A stretch of DNA of 64,000 nt from Eubacteriales bacterium. Its GTDB lineage: Bacteria; Bacillota; Clostridia; Oscillospirales; Oscillospiraceae. Below the pieces are notes generated by a model. It worked only from the letters and a program-made list of their open reading frames with translations. It searched no databases and had not been told where the DNA came from. The position numbers and the translations under genes are program-made. Position 1 is the stretch's first letter, and every line of letters starts with the position of its first letter. This document shows positions 43,163 through 50,553 of this stretch, one piece after another. The stretch spans positions 16,021 through 80,020 of the forward strand of contig JAUNJE010000008.1 in assembly GCA_030533415.1 (NCBI GenBank), written 5' to 3'.

Positions 43163-44660
43163 TTCTTTACAACAGGCCGTGGCGGCCTTGAACAAGCTAC
43201 AGAAGACCCAGTCGGCTTATAACCATGCCCTTGGCGTTCTCTATCTGGACGCTACCACCGCTGCCCCCAGCGATACCTGGGAAGGGCGGGGACAGACGAT
43301 GGAGATCATGTCCCAGATCACCTATGACCTGCTGGCAAACCCGGAAAACGGGGCGCTGCTGGCCTATCTGGAAGATAACCTGGAAGTCTTGGACGAACAG
43401 GTCCGGCGGGAGGTGGAGGTCATCCGAAAGGAGTATGACCGGATCCACCGCATCCCTGCGGAGGAATATGTTGCCTACTCCGTCCTGTTGAATGACGCCC
43501 AGAATGTCTGGCAAAAGGCAAAAAACGAAGACAACTTTGCATCCTTTGCGCCGTATCTGGAAAAGATCGTGGATTTCAATCGGAAATTCGCGGGCTATTA
43601 CCACCCCGAAATGGCGCCCTATGACGCCCTGCTGAACGAGTACGAAGAGGGCCTGAATATGGCTACCCTCGATGTTTTCTTTGCCCGGCTGCGGCAGGTG
43701 ATTGTACCGCTGATCGCAAAGATCCGGGAAGCGGAGCCAATTGACGATTCGTTCCTCTATCGGCATTATCCTGTGGAGCAGCAGAGGAAATTCTCCGATT
43801 ATCTCATGGAGGTCATGGGCATCGACCGGAGCCACTGCGGCATCGCGGAAACCGAGCACCCCTATACCACCAACTTTAATAATAAGGACGTGCGCATCAC
43901 TACCCATTATTTTGAAAACAATCTGGTGTCCTCCATGTTCTCCGTCGTCCATGAGGGCGGCCATGCCCTGTATGAGCTGGGGGCGGATGACCGTTATAAC
44001 TATACCGCCTTGGCCGGCGGCGTGTCCATGGGCATCCATGAGAGCCAGAGCCGTTTTTACGAAAACATCATCGGCAGAAGCGAAGCCTTTGTCCATGCCA
44101 TTTTCCCCAAGGTCAAGGAGCTGTTCCCGGAGCAGCTGGAAGGCGTGGACGAGACCATGTTCTACCGGGCGATCAATAAGGCCCAGCCCTCGCTGATCCG
44201 AACCGAGGCCGACGAGCTAACCTATCCGCTGCACATCATGGTGCGCTATGAGATCGAAAAGCAGCTGATCGCCGGCACTCTGGCAGTGGGGGACATCCCT
44301 GCCCGGTGGAAAGAACTGTACCGGGAATACCTGGGTGTGGAAGTGCCATGTGACAGGGAAGGCTGCCTGCAGGACAGCCATTGGAGCGGCGGCAGCATCG
44401 GCTATTTCCCGTCCTATGCCCTGGGCAGCGCCTACGGCCCCCAGATGCTGCATAAAATGGAGGAAGAAATTGGGGATATCTGGCCGGAAGTTGCAAAGGG
44501 CGACCTGAGCAAGGTCACACACTGGCTCCGGGAGCACATTCACCGCCATGCCAGCTTTTATAAACCCGGCCAGCTGTTCGAATCCGTCTGCGGAAAATTT
44601 GATGCCCGGTATTATACCGATTACCTGACGGAAAAATATACCAGGCTGTACAACCTGTAA
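43149..44660 (+). CDS. M32 family (Taq-type) metallocarboxypeptidase
   Basis: 503 residues, the standard M32 length. The zinc motif HEGGHALYE (His268, Glu269, His272) is followed by the third-ligand region HESQSRFYENIIGRS; DELTYPLHIMVRYEIEKQL and GYFPSYALGSAYG are further family signatures. It removes C-terminal residues other than proline from peptides in the cytoplasm. The start ATG at 43149 is supported by AAAGG upstream and by homology from MHYDSLQQAVAALNKL onward. A methyltransferase gene follows 13 bp later. Confidence 0.95.
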   Translation: MMHYDSLQQAVAALNKLQKTQSAYNHALGVLYLDATTAAPSDTWEGRGQTMEIMSQITYDLLANPENGALLAYLEDNLEVLDEQVRREVEVIRKEYDRIHRIPAEEYVAYSVLLNDAQNVWQKAKNEDNFASFAPYLEKIVDFNRKFAGYYHPEMAPYDALLNEYEEGLNMATLDVFFARLRQVIVPLIAKIREAEPIDDSFLYRHYPVEQQRKFSDYLMEVMGIDRSHCGIAETEHPYTTNFNNKDVRITTHYFENNLVSSMFSVVHEGGHALYELGADDRYNYTALAGGVSMGIHESQSRFYENIIGRSEAFVHAIFPKVKELFPEQLEGVDETMFYRAINKAQPSLIRTEADELTYPLHIMVRYEIEKQLIAGTLAVGDIPARWKELYREYLGVEVPCDREGCLQDSHWSGGSIGYFPSYALGSAYGPQMLHKMEEEIGDIWPEVAKGDLSKVTHWLREHIHRHASFYKPGQLFESVCGKFDARYYTDYLTEKYTRLYNL

Positions 44661-44673
44661 GGAGGAAGCCCAA

Positions 44674-45306
44674 ATGAGCCAGTTTTGGGACCAATCCTGG
44701 GACACGGTGGACCCCGGCCGGGTGGCCCGGTATGTCCAAGATACGGAACTGGACGCCGATTCCCTGATAGCGTTTTGGAAGAAGCACCATGTGCAGTCCG
44801 TTTGTGATGCGGGCTGCGGATGCGGCGTGTATTCCCTGAAGCTTGCGGCCAATGGATTTCGGGTTTCCGGCTTCGATGTGTCCGCCAAAGCGGTGGAAAT
44901 GACGAAGAAGCTGCTGTCTTCCCGGAATTTTGACGGCGGAGATTTTGAAGCGGCGGATATTTTATCGACACCATATCCGGATCATCATTTCGACGCTGTG
45001 ATTTCCCGGGACGTGGTGGACCATATGCCCCTGGCCGATGCCATTCAGGCGGTAAAGGAGCTGTACCGCATCACAAAGCCCGGCGGCTTTCTCGTTCTGA
45101 CTCTGGACAGCCTGGATTCGGAGTACGAAACCCAGAAGCATACCGTCAACGCCGACGGGGATTACCTGTTTACCGAGGGAAAGTGGAAGGGGATGGTGTT
45201 TCATCCCTATTCCGAATCCCAAATTGCCAAACTGACACCTTTTGGAAAACGCATCGCCCTGAAAACCGGCCCGGAAGGCTTCCAAATCATCCTGGAAAAA
45301 TCGTGA
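44674..45306 (+). CDS. Class I SAM-dependent methyltransferase
   Basis: 210 residues. Motif I is VCDAGCGCGVYSLKLAANG (about 48-66), motif II includes the acidic FDVSAKAVEM, and a DAVISRDVVDHMP segment corresponds to motif IV. This is the methyltransferase type 11 pattern. The substrate is unknown. A perfect GGAGG site at 44661-44665 starts directly after the carboxypeptidase stop, so it is the third gene of that unit. Confidence 0.85.
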   Translation: MSQFWDQSWDTVDPGRVARYVQDTELDADSLIAFWKKHHVQSVCDAGCGCGVYSLKLAANGFRVSGFDVSAKAVEMTKKLLSSRNFDGGDFEAADILSTPYPDHHFDAVISRDVVDHMPLADAIQAVKELYRITKPGGFLVLTLDSLDSEYETQKHTVNADGDYLFTEGKWKGMVFHPYSESQIAKLTPFGKRIALKTGPEGFQIILEKS

Positions 45307-45330
45307 TTTAACAGTGAGAAATGCACGGAA

Positions 45331-45452
45331 GTTGTCATCCTGAGCGAAGCCGCCAAAGGCGTCGGAGTCGAAGGATCTTCGCACCGATTGCTTGTTTGCA
45401 GTAACCAAATGCCAAGATCCTTCGACTCGCTTCGCTCGCTCAGGATGACAAC
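45331..45452. repeat. MITE-like palindromic element
   Basis: A 122-bp stretch with long terminal inverted repeats: GTTGTCATCCTGAGCGA at the left and TCGCTCAGGATGACAAC at the right, extended inward by AGC/GCT-rich sequence and by GTCGAAGGATCTT against AAGATCCTTCGAC. The GTCATCCTGAGCGA-type ends are common in dispersed palindromic repeats of gut Firmicutes. There is no transposase, so it would need one in trans. The transcript would fold into a long hairpin that could also end the upstream operon. Confidence 0.75.
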
Positions 45453-45547
45453 ATTTTGTGTAGACCTTAGTGCTCTAAATTTCAGTTTAGCTTATTCCTC
45501 ATTCCTTACGCTCAGCGTTTGATTCCCGTAAAGAAAGGTGGCTTTTG

Positions 45548-46396
45548 ATGGAACGCAAAGAACTGACCCATACCGCTGTCCTGTCCCTTTTGCCGGACCG
45601 TGCCCCCTGGGGACATAAGGGGGACTTTGGAAAGGTCCTGCTGCTGTGCGGCAGCCGGGGCTTTACGGGGGCGGCCTATCTTGCTGCCATGGGCGCCCTG
45701 CGCTGCGGTGCGGGACTGGTCTTCCTGGGGGTGCCGGACAGCATTTACGCCATCGAGGCGGTGAAGCTGAATGAACCGGTGGTATTTCCCCTGCCCGATG
45801 AGGACGGAAAGCTCAGCGCCCGGGCGGCCGCGGAAATTTTGCAGCGCCTTCCATCCATGGATGCCGTTCTGTTGGGCTGCGGCCTGGGACAGTCGGCGGG
45901 AACGCTGGCCGTGGTGCGGGCGGTGCTGGAAAACGCGGATTGCCCCGTGGTGGTGGATGCCGATGGCATAAATGTTCTGGCGGCGCATAAGGATATATTG
46001 CGCGGAAGACAATATGCCACGATTCTGACGCCCCACGATGGGGAGTTTGCCCGCTTCGGCGGCACCATCGGCGAAGACCGCATGGCCGCGGCGGCCCACT
46101 ATGCCGAACAGTGGAACAGTATCGTGCTGCTGAAAGGCCACGAAACCTGCATCACCGACGGAAAGACAGGCTATGTAAACCATACCGGAAATCCCGGCAT
46201 GGCGGTGGGTGGCAGCGGCGATGTGCTGGCAGGCATGATTTTAGGGCTTCTGGGCCAGGGAATTGCCCCGCTGGAAGCGGCGGCCTGCGGCGCGTGGCTC
46301 CACGGTGCGGCGGGGGACCTTTGCGCCCAGGAGCTTGGACAATACGCCATGCTGCCCACGGACATGCTCTTGCGTCTGCCGCGACTACTGAAATAA
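45548..46396 (+). CDS. nnrD: ADP-dependent NAD(P)H-hydrate dehydratase
   Basis: 282 residues of the ribokinase-like YjeF C-terminal family: GDFGKVLLLCGSRGFTGAA near the N-terminus, GCGLGQS (about 118-124), VVDADGINVL (about 138-147) and the catalytic/ADP-binding NPGMAVGGSGDVLAGMI (about 217-233). It repairs hydrated NAD(P)H, usually working with an epimerase (NnrE); no epimerase domain is attached here. The ATG at 45548 is preferred to the TTG one codon earlier because of AAAGGTGG. Confidence 0.94.
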   Translation: MERKELTHTAVLSLLPDRAPWGHKGDFGKVLLLCGSRGFTGAAYLAAMGALRCGAGLVFLGVPDSIYAIEAVKLNEPVVFPLPDEDGKLSARAAAEILQRLPSMDAVLLGCGLGQSAGTLAVVRAVLENADCPVVVDADGINVLAAHKDILRGRQYATILTPHDGEFARFGGTIGEDRMAAAAHYAEQWNSIVLLKGHETCITDGKTGYVNHTGNPGMAVGGSGDVLAGMILGLLGQGIAPLEAAACGAWLHGAAGDLCAQELGQYAMLPTDMLLRLPRLLK

Positions 46397-46409
46397 GGCG
46401 GAACTGTGT

Positions 46410-46970
46410 ATGAAAAAGGTCGGAGCGCTGCTGATTTTACTTTGCTTTCTTTCCGGATGCTCGGGCGCGTCAAAGGAGATAGAGAGGGGAATGGCGCTGC
46501 GCAGCAAGATCCTGAAGGCCTCCGAATGCAGCTTTGACGCTGCCATTACCGCGGACTATGGGGATAAGCTCTACAGCTTTTCCATGACCTGCCAGGCTGA
46601 CCCCCAGGGAAATCTGACCTTTACCGTCACCGCCCCGGAGACCCTTGCCGGAATTTCCGGCCGGGTGGGAAGCGATGGCGGAAAACTGACCTTTGACGAT
46701 ACCGCCCTGCAGTTCGATCTGATGGCGGACGGGCAGGTAACGCCTGTCAGCGCCCCCTGGGTTTTTCTGAAAACCCTGCGAAGCGGCTGTCTGACCTCCG
46801 CCGGAACGGAGGATGGGGTTCTCCGGCTGAGCATCGATGACAGCTATGCCGATGATGCCCTGCACCTGGATATCTGGCTGGACGGTGAAGATCTGCCGGC
46901 CCGGGCGGAGATCCTCTATGGGGGCAGGCGGATTTTGTCTGTTGGCGTCACAAATTTCACAACTGCGTAG
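46410..46970 (+). CDS. Outer-surface lipoprotein, YdcC/LolA-like
   Basis: 186 residues. A lipoprotein signal (LLILLCFLSGCSG) places Cys17 as the lipidated residue. The remainder alternates short beta strands and polar turns (YSFSMTCQADPQGNLTFTVTAPETLAG), which resembles LolA-fold lipoproteins. In Bacillus a LolA-like lipoprotein gene ydcC precedes alr-ndoAI-ndoA; here the order is nnrD, this lipoprotein, then mazF, with alr and the antitoxin absent. It starts 13 bp after nnrD. Confidence 0.75.
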   Translation: MKKVGALLILLCFLSGCSGASKEIERGMALRSKILKASECSFDAAITADYGDKLYSFSMTCQADPQGNLTFTVTAPETLAGISGRVGSDGGKLTFDDTALQFDLMADGQVTPVSAPWVFLKTLRSGCLTSAGTEDGVLRLSIDDSYADDALHLDIWLDGEDLPARAEILYGGRRILSVGVTNFTTA

Positions 46971-46982
46971 CATTTTGGGGAA

Positions 46983-47099
46983 TCCGTGCATAGGATATTT
47001 TGGATGTGCCGCCGTATAAAATCCGTATGTTCGTGGGAGAATAGTACTAACCGCGTTACATATGGATTCCGTCCGGTAGCGCAGGGAATTATGCACGGA
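46983..47099 (+). promoter_or_regulatory. Long-range inverted repeat that can sequester the mazF ribosome site
   Basis: TCCGTGCATA (46983-46992) and TATGCACGGA (47090-47099) are exact inverted copies 97 bp apart. The second includes the GGA of the only Shine-Dalgarno (GGAG, 47097-47100) for mazF. A competing pairing, GGAATCC (46979-46985) with GGATTCC (47064-47070), uses part of the same left arm. This could make mazF translation conditional. Confidence 0.5.
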
Positions 47100-47110
47100 G
47101 CGTGAAGACA

Positions 47111-47482
47111 ATGAACGAAGCATCAGTGAAACGCGGCGACATATTTTACGCCGATCTGTCGCCGGTGGTGGGCAGCGAGCAGGGGGGGACCCGGCCTGTC
47201 CTCATTGTTCAAAATGATACGGGAAACCGCCATTCCCCCACGGTTATCGCGGCGGCGATCACCAGCCAGACCGGAAAAGCCCGCCTTCCTACCCACATCA
47301 ACATTGCCGGGGGCAGTGTGGGCCTGAGCAAGGATTCCATCATTCTTCTGGAGCAGATCCGTACCATCGACAAGCGGCGCCTGCGGGAGCACATGGGGCA
47401 TCTGGATGAAAAGCAGATGTCCATGGTGGACGATGCCATTGCCGTCAGCTTTGGCCTGCCGGGGGGACCCCGGGCAACGTGA
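47111..47482 (+). CDS. mazF: MazF/PemK-family endoribonuclease toxin
   Basis: 123 residues with the MazF/NdoA pattern: VKRGDIFYADLSPVVGSEQGG (Arg in RGD, active-site region), TRPVLIVQNDTGN, then SPTVIAAAITSQ with the catalytic Thr/Ser, and a C-terminal LLEQIRTIDKRRL. Homologues cut single-stranded mRNA at short motifs and stop growth until an antitoxin blocks them. No MazE/NdoAI antitoxin gene is present next to it; the upstream 140 bp hold only an RNA inverted repeat. ATG at 47111 is chosen because GGAG (47097-47100) is 10 nt away; a GTG at 47102 is too close. Confidence 0.92.
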   Translation: MNEASVKRGDIFYADLSPVVGSEQGGTRPVLIVQNDTGNRHSPTVIAAAITSQTGKARLPTHINIAGGSVGLSKDSIILLEQIRTIDKRRLREHMGHLDEKQMSMVDDAIAVSFGLPGGPRAT

Positions 47483-47913
47483 ATATTATGCCCCCTTGCG
47501 GCATAGAATGCGGCAAGGGGGCGTTGCTTTTGGAAGGAACCTATGGAGTTTATTTTGGCAATCAGCTGATGGGGAAGGTGCAGGTGCTGCGCCAGGGGCT
47601 GTACTACCGCTTCATCTGCCGCTGCCAGCTGACCGGAGACGTGGTATGCCGCCTGTTGGTTGCCTGCGGGGACAAGCAGGAAAGCCTTGGGGTGGTGGTT
47701 CCCATGGACGGCGGCTTTGGGCTGGATACGCTTTTGCCCGCCAAGCGCCTGGGGCAGGGGAAGGCGGAATTTCTCCTGCTGCCAAAGCATGATGTTCCGG
47801 CGGGGAAATTTGTTCCCATCTGCCCGGAGGAGCCGTTTGCCTACATAGAGCGGCTGAAGGAAAGCTTCCTGGTGCGCAAAGGGCAGCAGGTCGGGATCGT
47901 GCTGAAGGAATAA
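47479..47913 (+). CDS. Uncharacterised protein downstream of mazF
   Basis: Up to 144 residues of an unrecognised, probably cytoplasmic, beta-rich protein (for example YYRFICRCQLTGDVVCRLLVA and FLLLPKHDVPAGKFVPI). The start is uncertain. A GTG at 47479 overlaps mazF's stop and has GGGGGG upstream. A strong hairpin (GCCCCCTTGC with GCAAGGGGGC, about 47490-47522) lies inside that reading frame, and a TTG near 47524-47532 just after it would have AAGGGGG as its ribosome site. The better-structured part of the protein begins after the hairpin. A perfect terminator follows the gene. Confidence 0.6.
   Translation: MNIMPPCGIECGKGALLLEGTYGVYFGNQLMGKVQVLRQGLYYRFICRCQLTGDVVCRLLVACGDKQESLGVVVPMDGGFGLDTLLPAKRLGQGKAEFLLLPKHDVPAGKFVPICPEEPFAYIERLKESFLVRKGQQVGIVLKE
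47490..47522 (+). terminator. Hairpin after mazF (attenuator or terminator)
   Basis: GCCCCCTTGC and GCAAGGGGGC pair perfectly around a 13-nt loop, followed by GTTGCTTTTGG. It may reduce transcription into the next gene. Confidence 0.5.
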
Positions 47914-47917
47914 ACCT

Positions 47918-47944
47918 GTGCCGCCGCGTTTTTCGCGGCGGCAC
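47918..47944 (+). terminator. Intrinsic terminator
   Basis: GTGCCGCCGCG (47918-47928) and CGCGGCGGCAC (47934-47944) form a perfect 11-bp stem with a T5 loop. Confidence 0.75.
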
Positions 47945-48487
47945 AAAGCTTATGTATAGGAGATATTGCCATCCTTGTCACAGGAAAGGGACATGGTATT
48001 GATTCCTATTTACCTTTATTTCGCAGAAAGAAAGTAAAGTGGTACAATAGCACTTCTCCTTTTCTATCCAGCCCATCTTCTGGTAGTGCATGGTCTTTAC
48101 CTGTCTCGGACACATTTTCTATATCTCCCATATCGTGTTGACAGAAATATTTGCATATGATACAATTTTAACATATAAATGGTGAAAAATGCAGGGACGT
48201 TTCAATATTGGTGGTGCTGAACATTTTGGCATCAAGATTTCTGTGGCTCTGTTCTTTTGCAGAAAGCGGAATATGGCAGAATGACCTTGTTCGCCCCAAA
48301 ACTCTGTATTTGGCTGTTGATTGTGGCATTGCTTGAGGTGCCTTGCTTCTATTTCCGGAGGGTAGGCACCACGGATATACTGAACTTTTTCCTTGGCTAT
48401 GTTGTCAATAAGGGTGTCGTAAAGTAAACGTGTTGGTCAGGGAGTAATTGGTAGGAACAAATTGTAATTGCAAAGGGGGAGAATAAA
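47945..48487. other. AT-richer non-genic stretch with decayed or tiny ORFs
   Basis: About 540 bp without a clear gene and visibly poorer in GC than its neighbours. Two short plus-strand frames occur after the internal promoter: 48189-48284 (31 codons) and, overlapping it by ATGA, 48281-48427 (48 codons, containing a hydrophobic LCIWLLIVALLEVPCFYF). Neither has a good ribosome site or a recognised family. They may be the remains of a membrane-protein gene broken by a frameshift. Confidence 0.5.
48138..48166 (+). promoter_or_regulatory. Strong promoter upstream of the 48488 lipoprotein
   Basis: TTGACA (48138-48143), 17 bp, TACAAT (48161-48166). The nearest clear gene starts 320 bp downstream, so the transcript would have a long leader. 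Confidence 0.75.
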
Positions 48488-49138
48488 ATGCGGAGAGGAA
48501 TTACAGTTTTGCTGCTGGTTGGTTTACTGATGAGCCTGTGTGCCTGTACAAAGGAAACCGAAGTCCCTCCAACGCTGGAATTCCAGAACATTCCATGGAA
48601 CAGCAGCCCCGAGGAGGTTTTTGAGAAACTTGGTATTCCCATGAATACCTTGAACCAAGGGCAGACGGAAGAAAACCCCGTGAGTAAATATTTTACCATA
48701 GAGATATCAGACTGGCCGGTTTTCGGAGAAACGGCGCTGCGGGTGTATTTCTGCTTTGACAATTACCTCCCGGAGAAGAGCGATTACTTTGGACTCAGTG
48801 CGGTGCGAATCTTCTATCCTGAGGATTGCGACAAGGATGCTATCCTGGCCAATGTGCGGCAGCAGTATGGCCCGGAGGTTCAGGAGTATACCCTTTACAG
48901 CATTGTGGAAGGGATGCCTGTGGAGCAGAAATATACGAAGGACGCGGGACGTTTTTTCTGGTTTTCTCAGCAGTTGGTAGGCGACGTTCTGTCCGATCAG
49001 GGCAAGCGGGCCTACCGTGAGGCTTTGGGGAATATCAGCGACGAGGGCTTTGAGGCTTGCTTGGCCGCGCCGGTGGCGCAGATTGGATGGACGGAAGATT
49101 ATTATGGCCAGTTTGAAAGCATGGAAAGTGTGATCTAG
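48488..49138 (+). CDS. Uncharacterised lipoprotein
   Basis: 216 residues with a lipoprotein signal peptide (LLLVGLLMSLCAC, lipidated Cys around residue 20). The mature part begins with NIPWNSSPEEVFEKLGIPM, a pattern like the first lobe of SmpA/BLIP-type repeats that bind surface partners, but the assignment is weak. Lipid-anchored outside the membrane. It has an AAGGGGGAG ribosome site and a separate promoter and terminator, so it is probably expressed alone. I cannot name a function. Confidence 0.7.
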   Translation: MRRGITVLLLVGLLMSLCACTKETEVPPTLEFQNIPWNSSPEEVFEKLGIPMNTLNQGQTEENPVSKYFTIEISDWPVFGETALRVYFCFDNYLPEKSDYFGLSAVRIFYPEDCDKDAILANVRQQYGPEVQEYTLYSIVEGMPVEQKYTKDAGRFFWFSQQLVGDVLSDQGKRAYREALGNISDEGFEACLAAPVAQIGWTEDYYGQFESMESVI

Positions 49139-49231
49139 GACTTTGAACGTGTGTCGTGGCTTTCCATCAGCGGAGGTACCTTGGCACTGGTACTCCAGGA
49201 GTTTGAAAGCGCATCATGACCAGAAGCCAAA

Positions 49232-49257
49232 TTTCCCTGGCGGAAAAACCAGGGAAA
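49232..49257. terminator. Hairpin downstream of the lipoprotein gene
   Basis: TTTCCCTGG and CCAGGGAAA pair around a short loop and are followed by AAA; it forms a tandem with the larger hairpin at 49262-49295. Confidence 0.5.
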
Positions 49258-49261
49258 AAAT

Positions 49262-49295
49262 CCGGCGGGCATCGGAAAAGTCCGATGCCCGCCGG
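49262..49295. terminator. Bidirectional intrinsic terminator
   Basis: CCGGCGGGCATCGGA and TCCGATGCCCGCCGG form a perfect 15-bp stem with an AAAG loop, T-rich on the plus strand (GAATTTTTATG). Confidence 0.88.
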
Positions 49296-49306
49296 GAATT
49301 TTTATG

Positions 49307-50062
49307 TTACCATTCGATTTCCAGTCCTACGGGGCAATGGTCCGACCCCATGACCTCGGAATAGATGGGCGTGGCGGTGATCTTCTCCGCCAAGCGGTTG
49401 GACACGAGAAAGTAGTCGATGCGCCAGCCTGCGTTGTTGGCCCGGGCGTTGAACATGTAGCTCCACCAGCTGTAAGCCCCGGTGACGTCGGGATTCAGGA
49501 AGCGGAAGGTGTCCGTAAAGCCCGCGTCCAGCAGATTCCCGAAGCTTTCCCGCTCCTGGTCGGAGAAGCCCGCGTTGCCCCGGTTGGAGGCGGGATTTTT
49601 CAGGTCGATCTCCTGATGGGCGACGTTTAAGTCGCCGCAGGCAATGACGGGCTTGGCTTTGTCCAGGCGGCAAAGGTACTCCCGGAAGGCTTCATCCCAT
49701 TTCAGGCGGTGGTCAATGCGGGTCAGACCCCGCTGGGCGTTGGGGGTGTAGCAGGTGACGAGAAAAAAATCCGGGTATTCCAGGGTGATAAGTCGGCCCT
49801 CGGTGTCCAGCTCCTCCACACCCACGCCGTAGGCGGCGGACAGGGGCGCTTCCTTGGCAAAAATGGCGGTGCCGGAATAGCCCTTCTTCTGGGCATAGTT
49901 CCAGAACTGACTGTAGCCCGGCAGGGGCAGGTCGATCTGTCCCTGCTGGAGCTTGGTTTCCTGCAGGCAGAAGAAGTCGGCGTCCATCCGGTCGAAATAG
50001 TCTTGAAAGCCCTTGCCAATACAGGCCCGCAGGCCGTTTACGTTCCAGGATATGAATTTCAT
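49307..50062 (-). CDS. exoA: Exodeoxyribonuclease III / AP endonuclease
   Basis: 251 residues, typical. ISWNVNGLRA at the N-terminus, the metal-binding CLQETKLQQG (about 34-43), VTCYTPNAQRG, CGDLNVAHQEIDL (about 149-161) and the C-terminal catalytic GSDHCPVGL are all present. It cuts DNA at abasic sites and trims 3' ends. It is the last gene of the comEA-regulator operon, overlapping the GerMN gene by 4 bp. Confidence 0.96.
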   Translation of the reverse strand: MKFISWNVNGLRACIGKGFQDYFDRMDADFFCLQETKLQQGQIDLPLPGYSQFWNYAQKKGYSGTAIFAKEAPLSAAYGVGVEELDTEGRLITLEYPDFFLVTCYTPNAQRGLTRIDHRLKWDEAFREYLCRLDKAKPVIACGDLNVAHQEIDLKNPASNRGNAGFSDQERESFGNLLDAGFTDTFRFLNPDVTGAYSWWSYMFNARANNAGWRIDYFLVSNRLAEKITATPIYSEVMGSDHCPVGLEIEW

Positions 50063-50553
50063 TGTGTTTCCTCCGTTGGGACAGCCGTGCTGCTGTCATA
50101 TAATATGAGATTTTCGCGGTTCATGGTGACGGAGCGGGAACCGCAGGTGACGGTTATGTTTTCCGCCTTGGTCAAATCCAGGCAGGTCAGGGTCAGGCAG
50201 GCGCAGGCGAGGGAATACTCCGCGTCCGTCAGAGCGGCGGCGGAATCCGACAGGATCAGCTGAATATTCGTCCCGGACTGCGCTACGGAGAGGATCCGGG
50301 TGCCCGTGGGAATCGGGGAGGCCAGACCCTCCGACGACGGCCCCATCAGATACAGGGTCAAAAGATAACTCAAATCTCTCCGGTGCCCCGAGGCCTCCCG
50401 CTCCTCGGAGCCGATGACGGAGCCTTCGCTGCCATAGGCATATTTTGTCTGGAGATAATAAAAGGTTACAGGCTCCTTGATCCGTTCGCCCGAGGTTCCA
50501 CAGCCGGAAAGCAGCAGGCAAAGGAGGAAAATCAGACAGGCGGGCCGTTTCAT
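50059..50553 (-). CDS. GerMN-domain lipoprotein
   Basis: 164 residues: lipoprotein signal LIFLLCLLLSGCGTSG (lipidated Cys at about 18) and a single GerMN domain with RDLSYLLTLYLMGPSSEGL and PIPTGTRILSVAQSGTNIQLILSD. GerMN domains occur in the spore germination protein GerM and in sensor-associated lipoproteins such as LpqB. Here the gene directly follows a histidine kinase (ATGA overlap), so the lipoprotein may tune that kinase's outside sensor, as LpqB does with MtrB in actinobacteria. Confidence 0.88.
   Translation of the reverse strand: MKRPACLIFLLCLLLSGCGTSGERIKEPVTFYYLQTKYAYGSEGSVIGSEEREASGHRRDLSYLLTLYLMGPSSEGLASPIPTGTRILSVAQSGTNIQLILSDSAAALTDAEYSLACACLTLTCLDLTKAENITVTCGSRSVTMNRENLILYDSSTAVPTEETQ

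Noticed and set aside
47004-47105. A 33-codon ORF directly before mazF, considered as an antitoxin
   Set aside because: No ribosome site and no resemblance to MazE/NdoAI or other antitoxins; the region is better explained by RNA inverted repeats.
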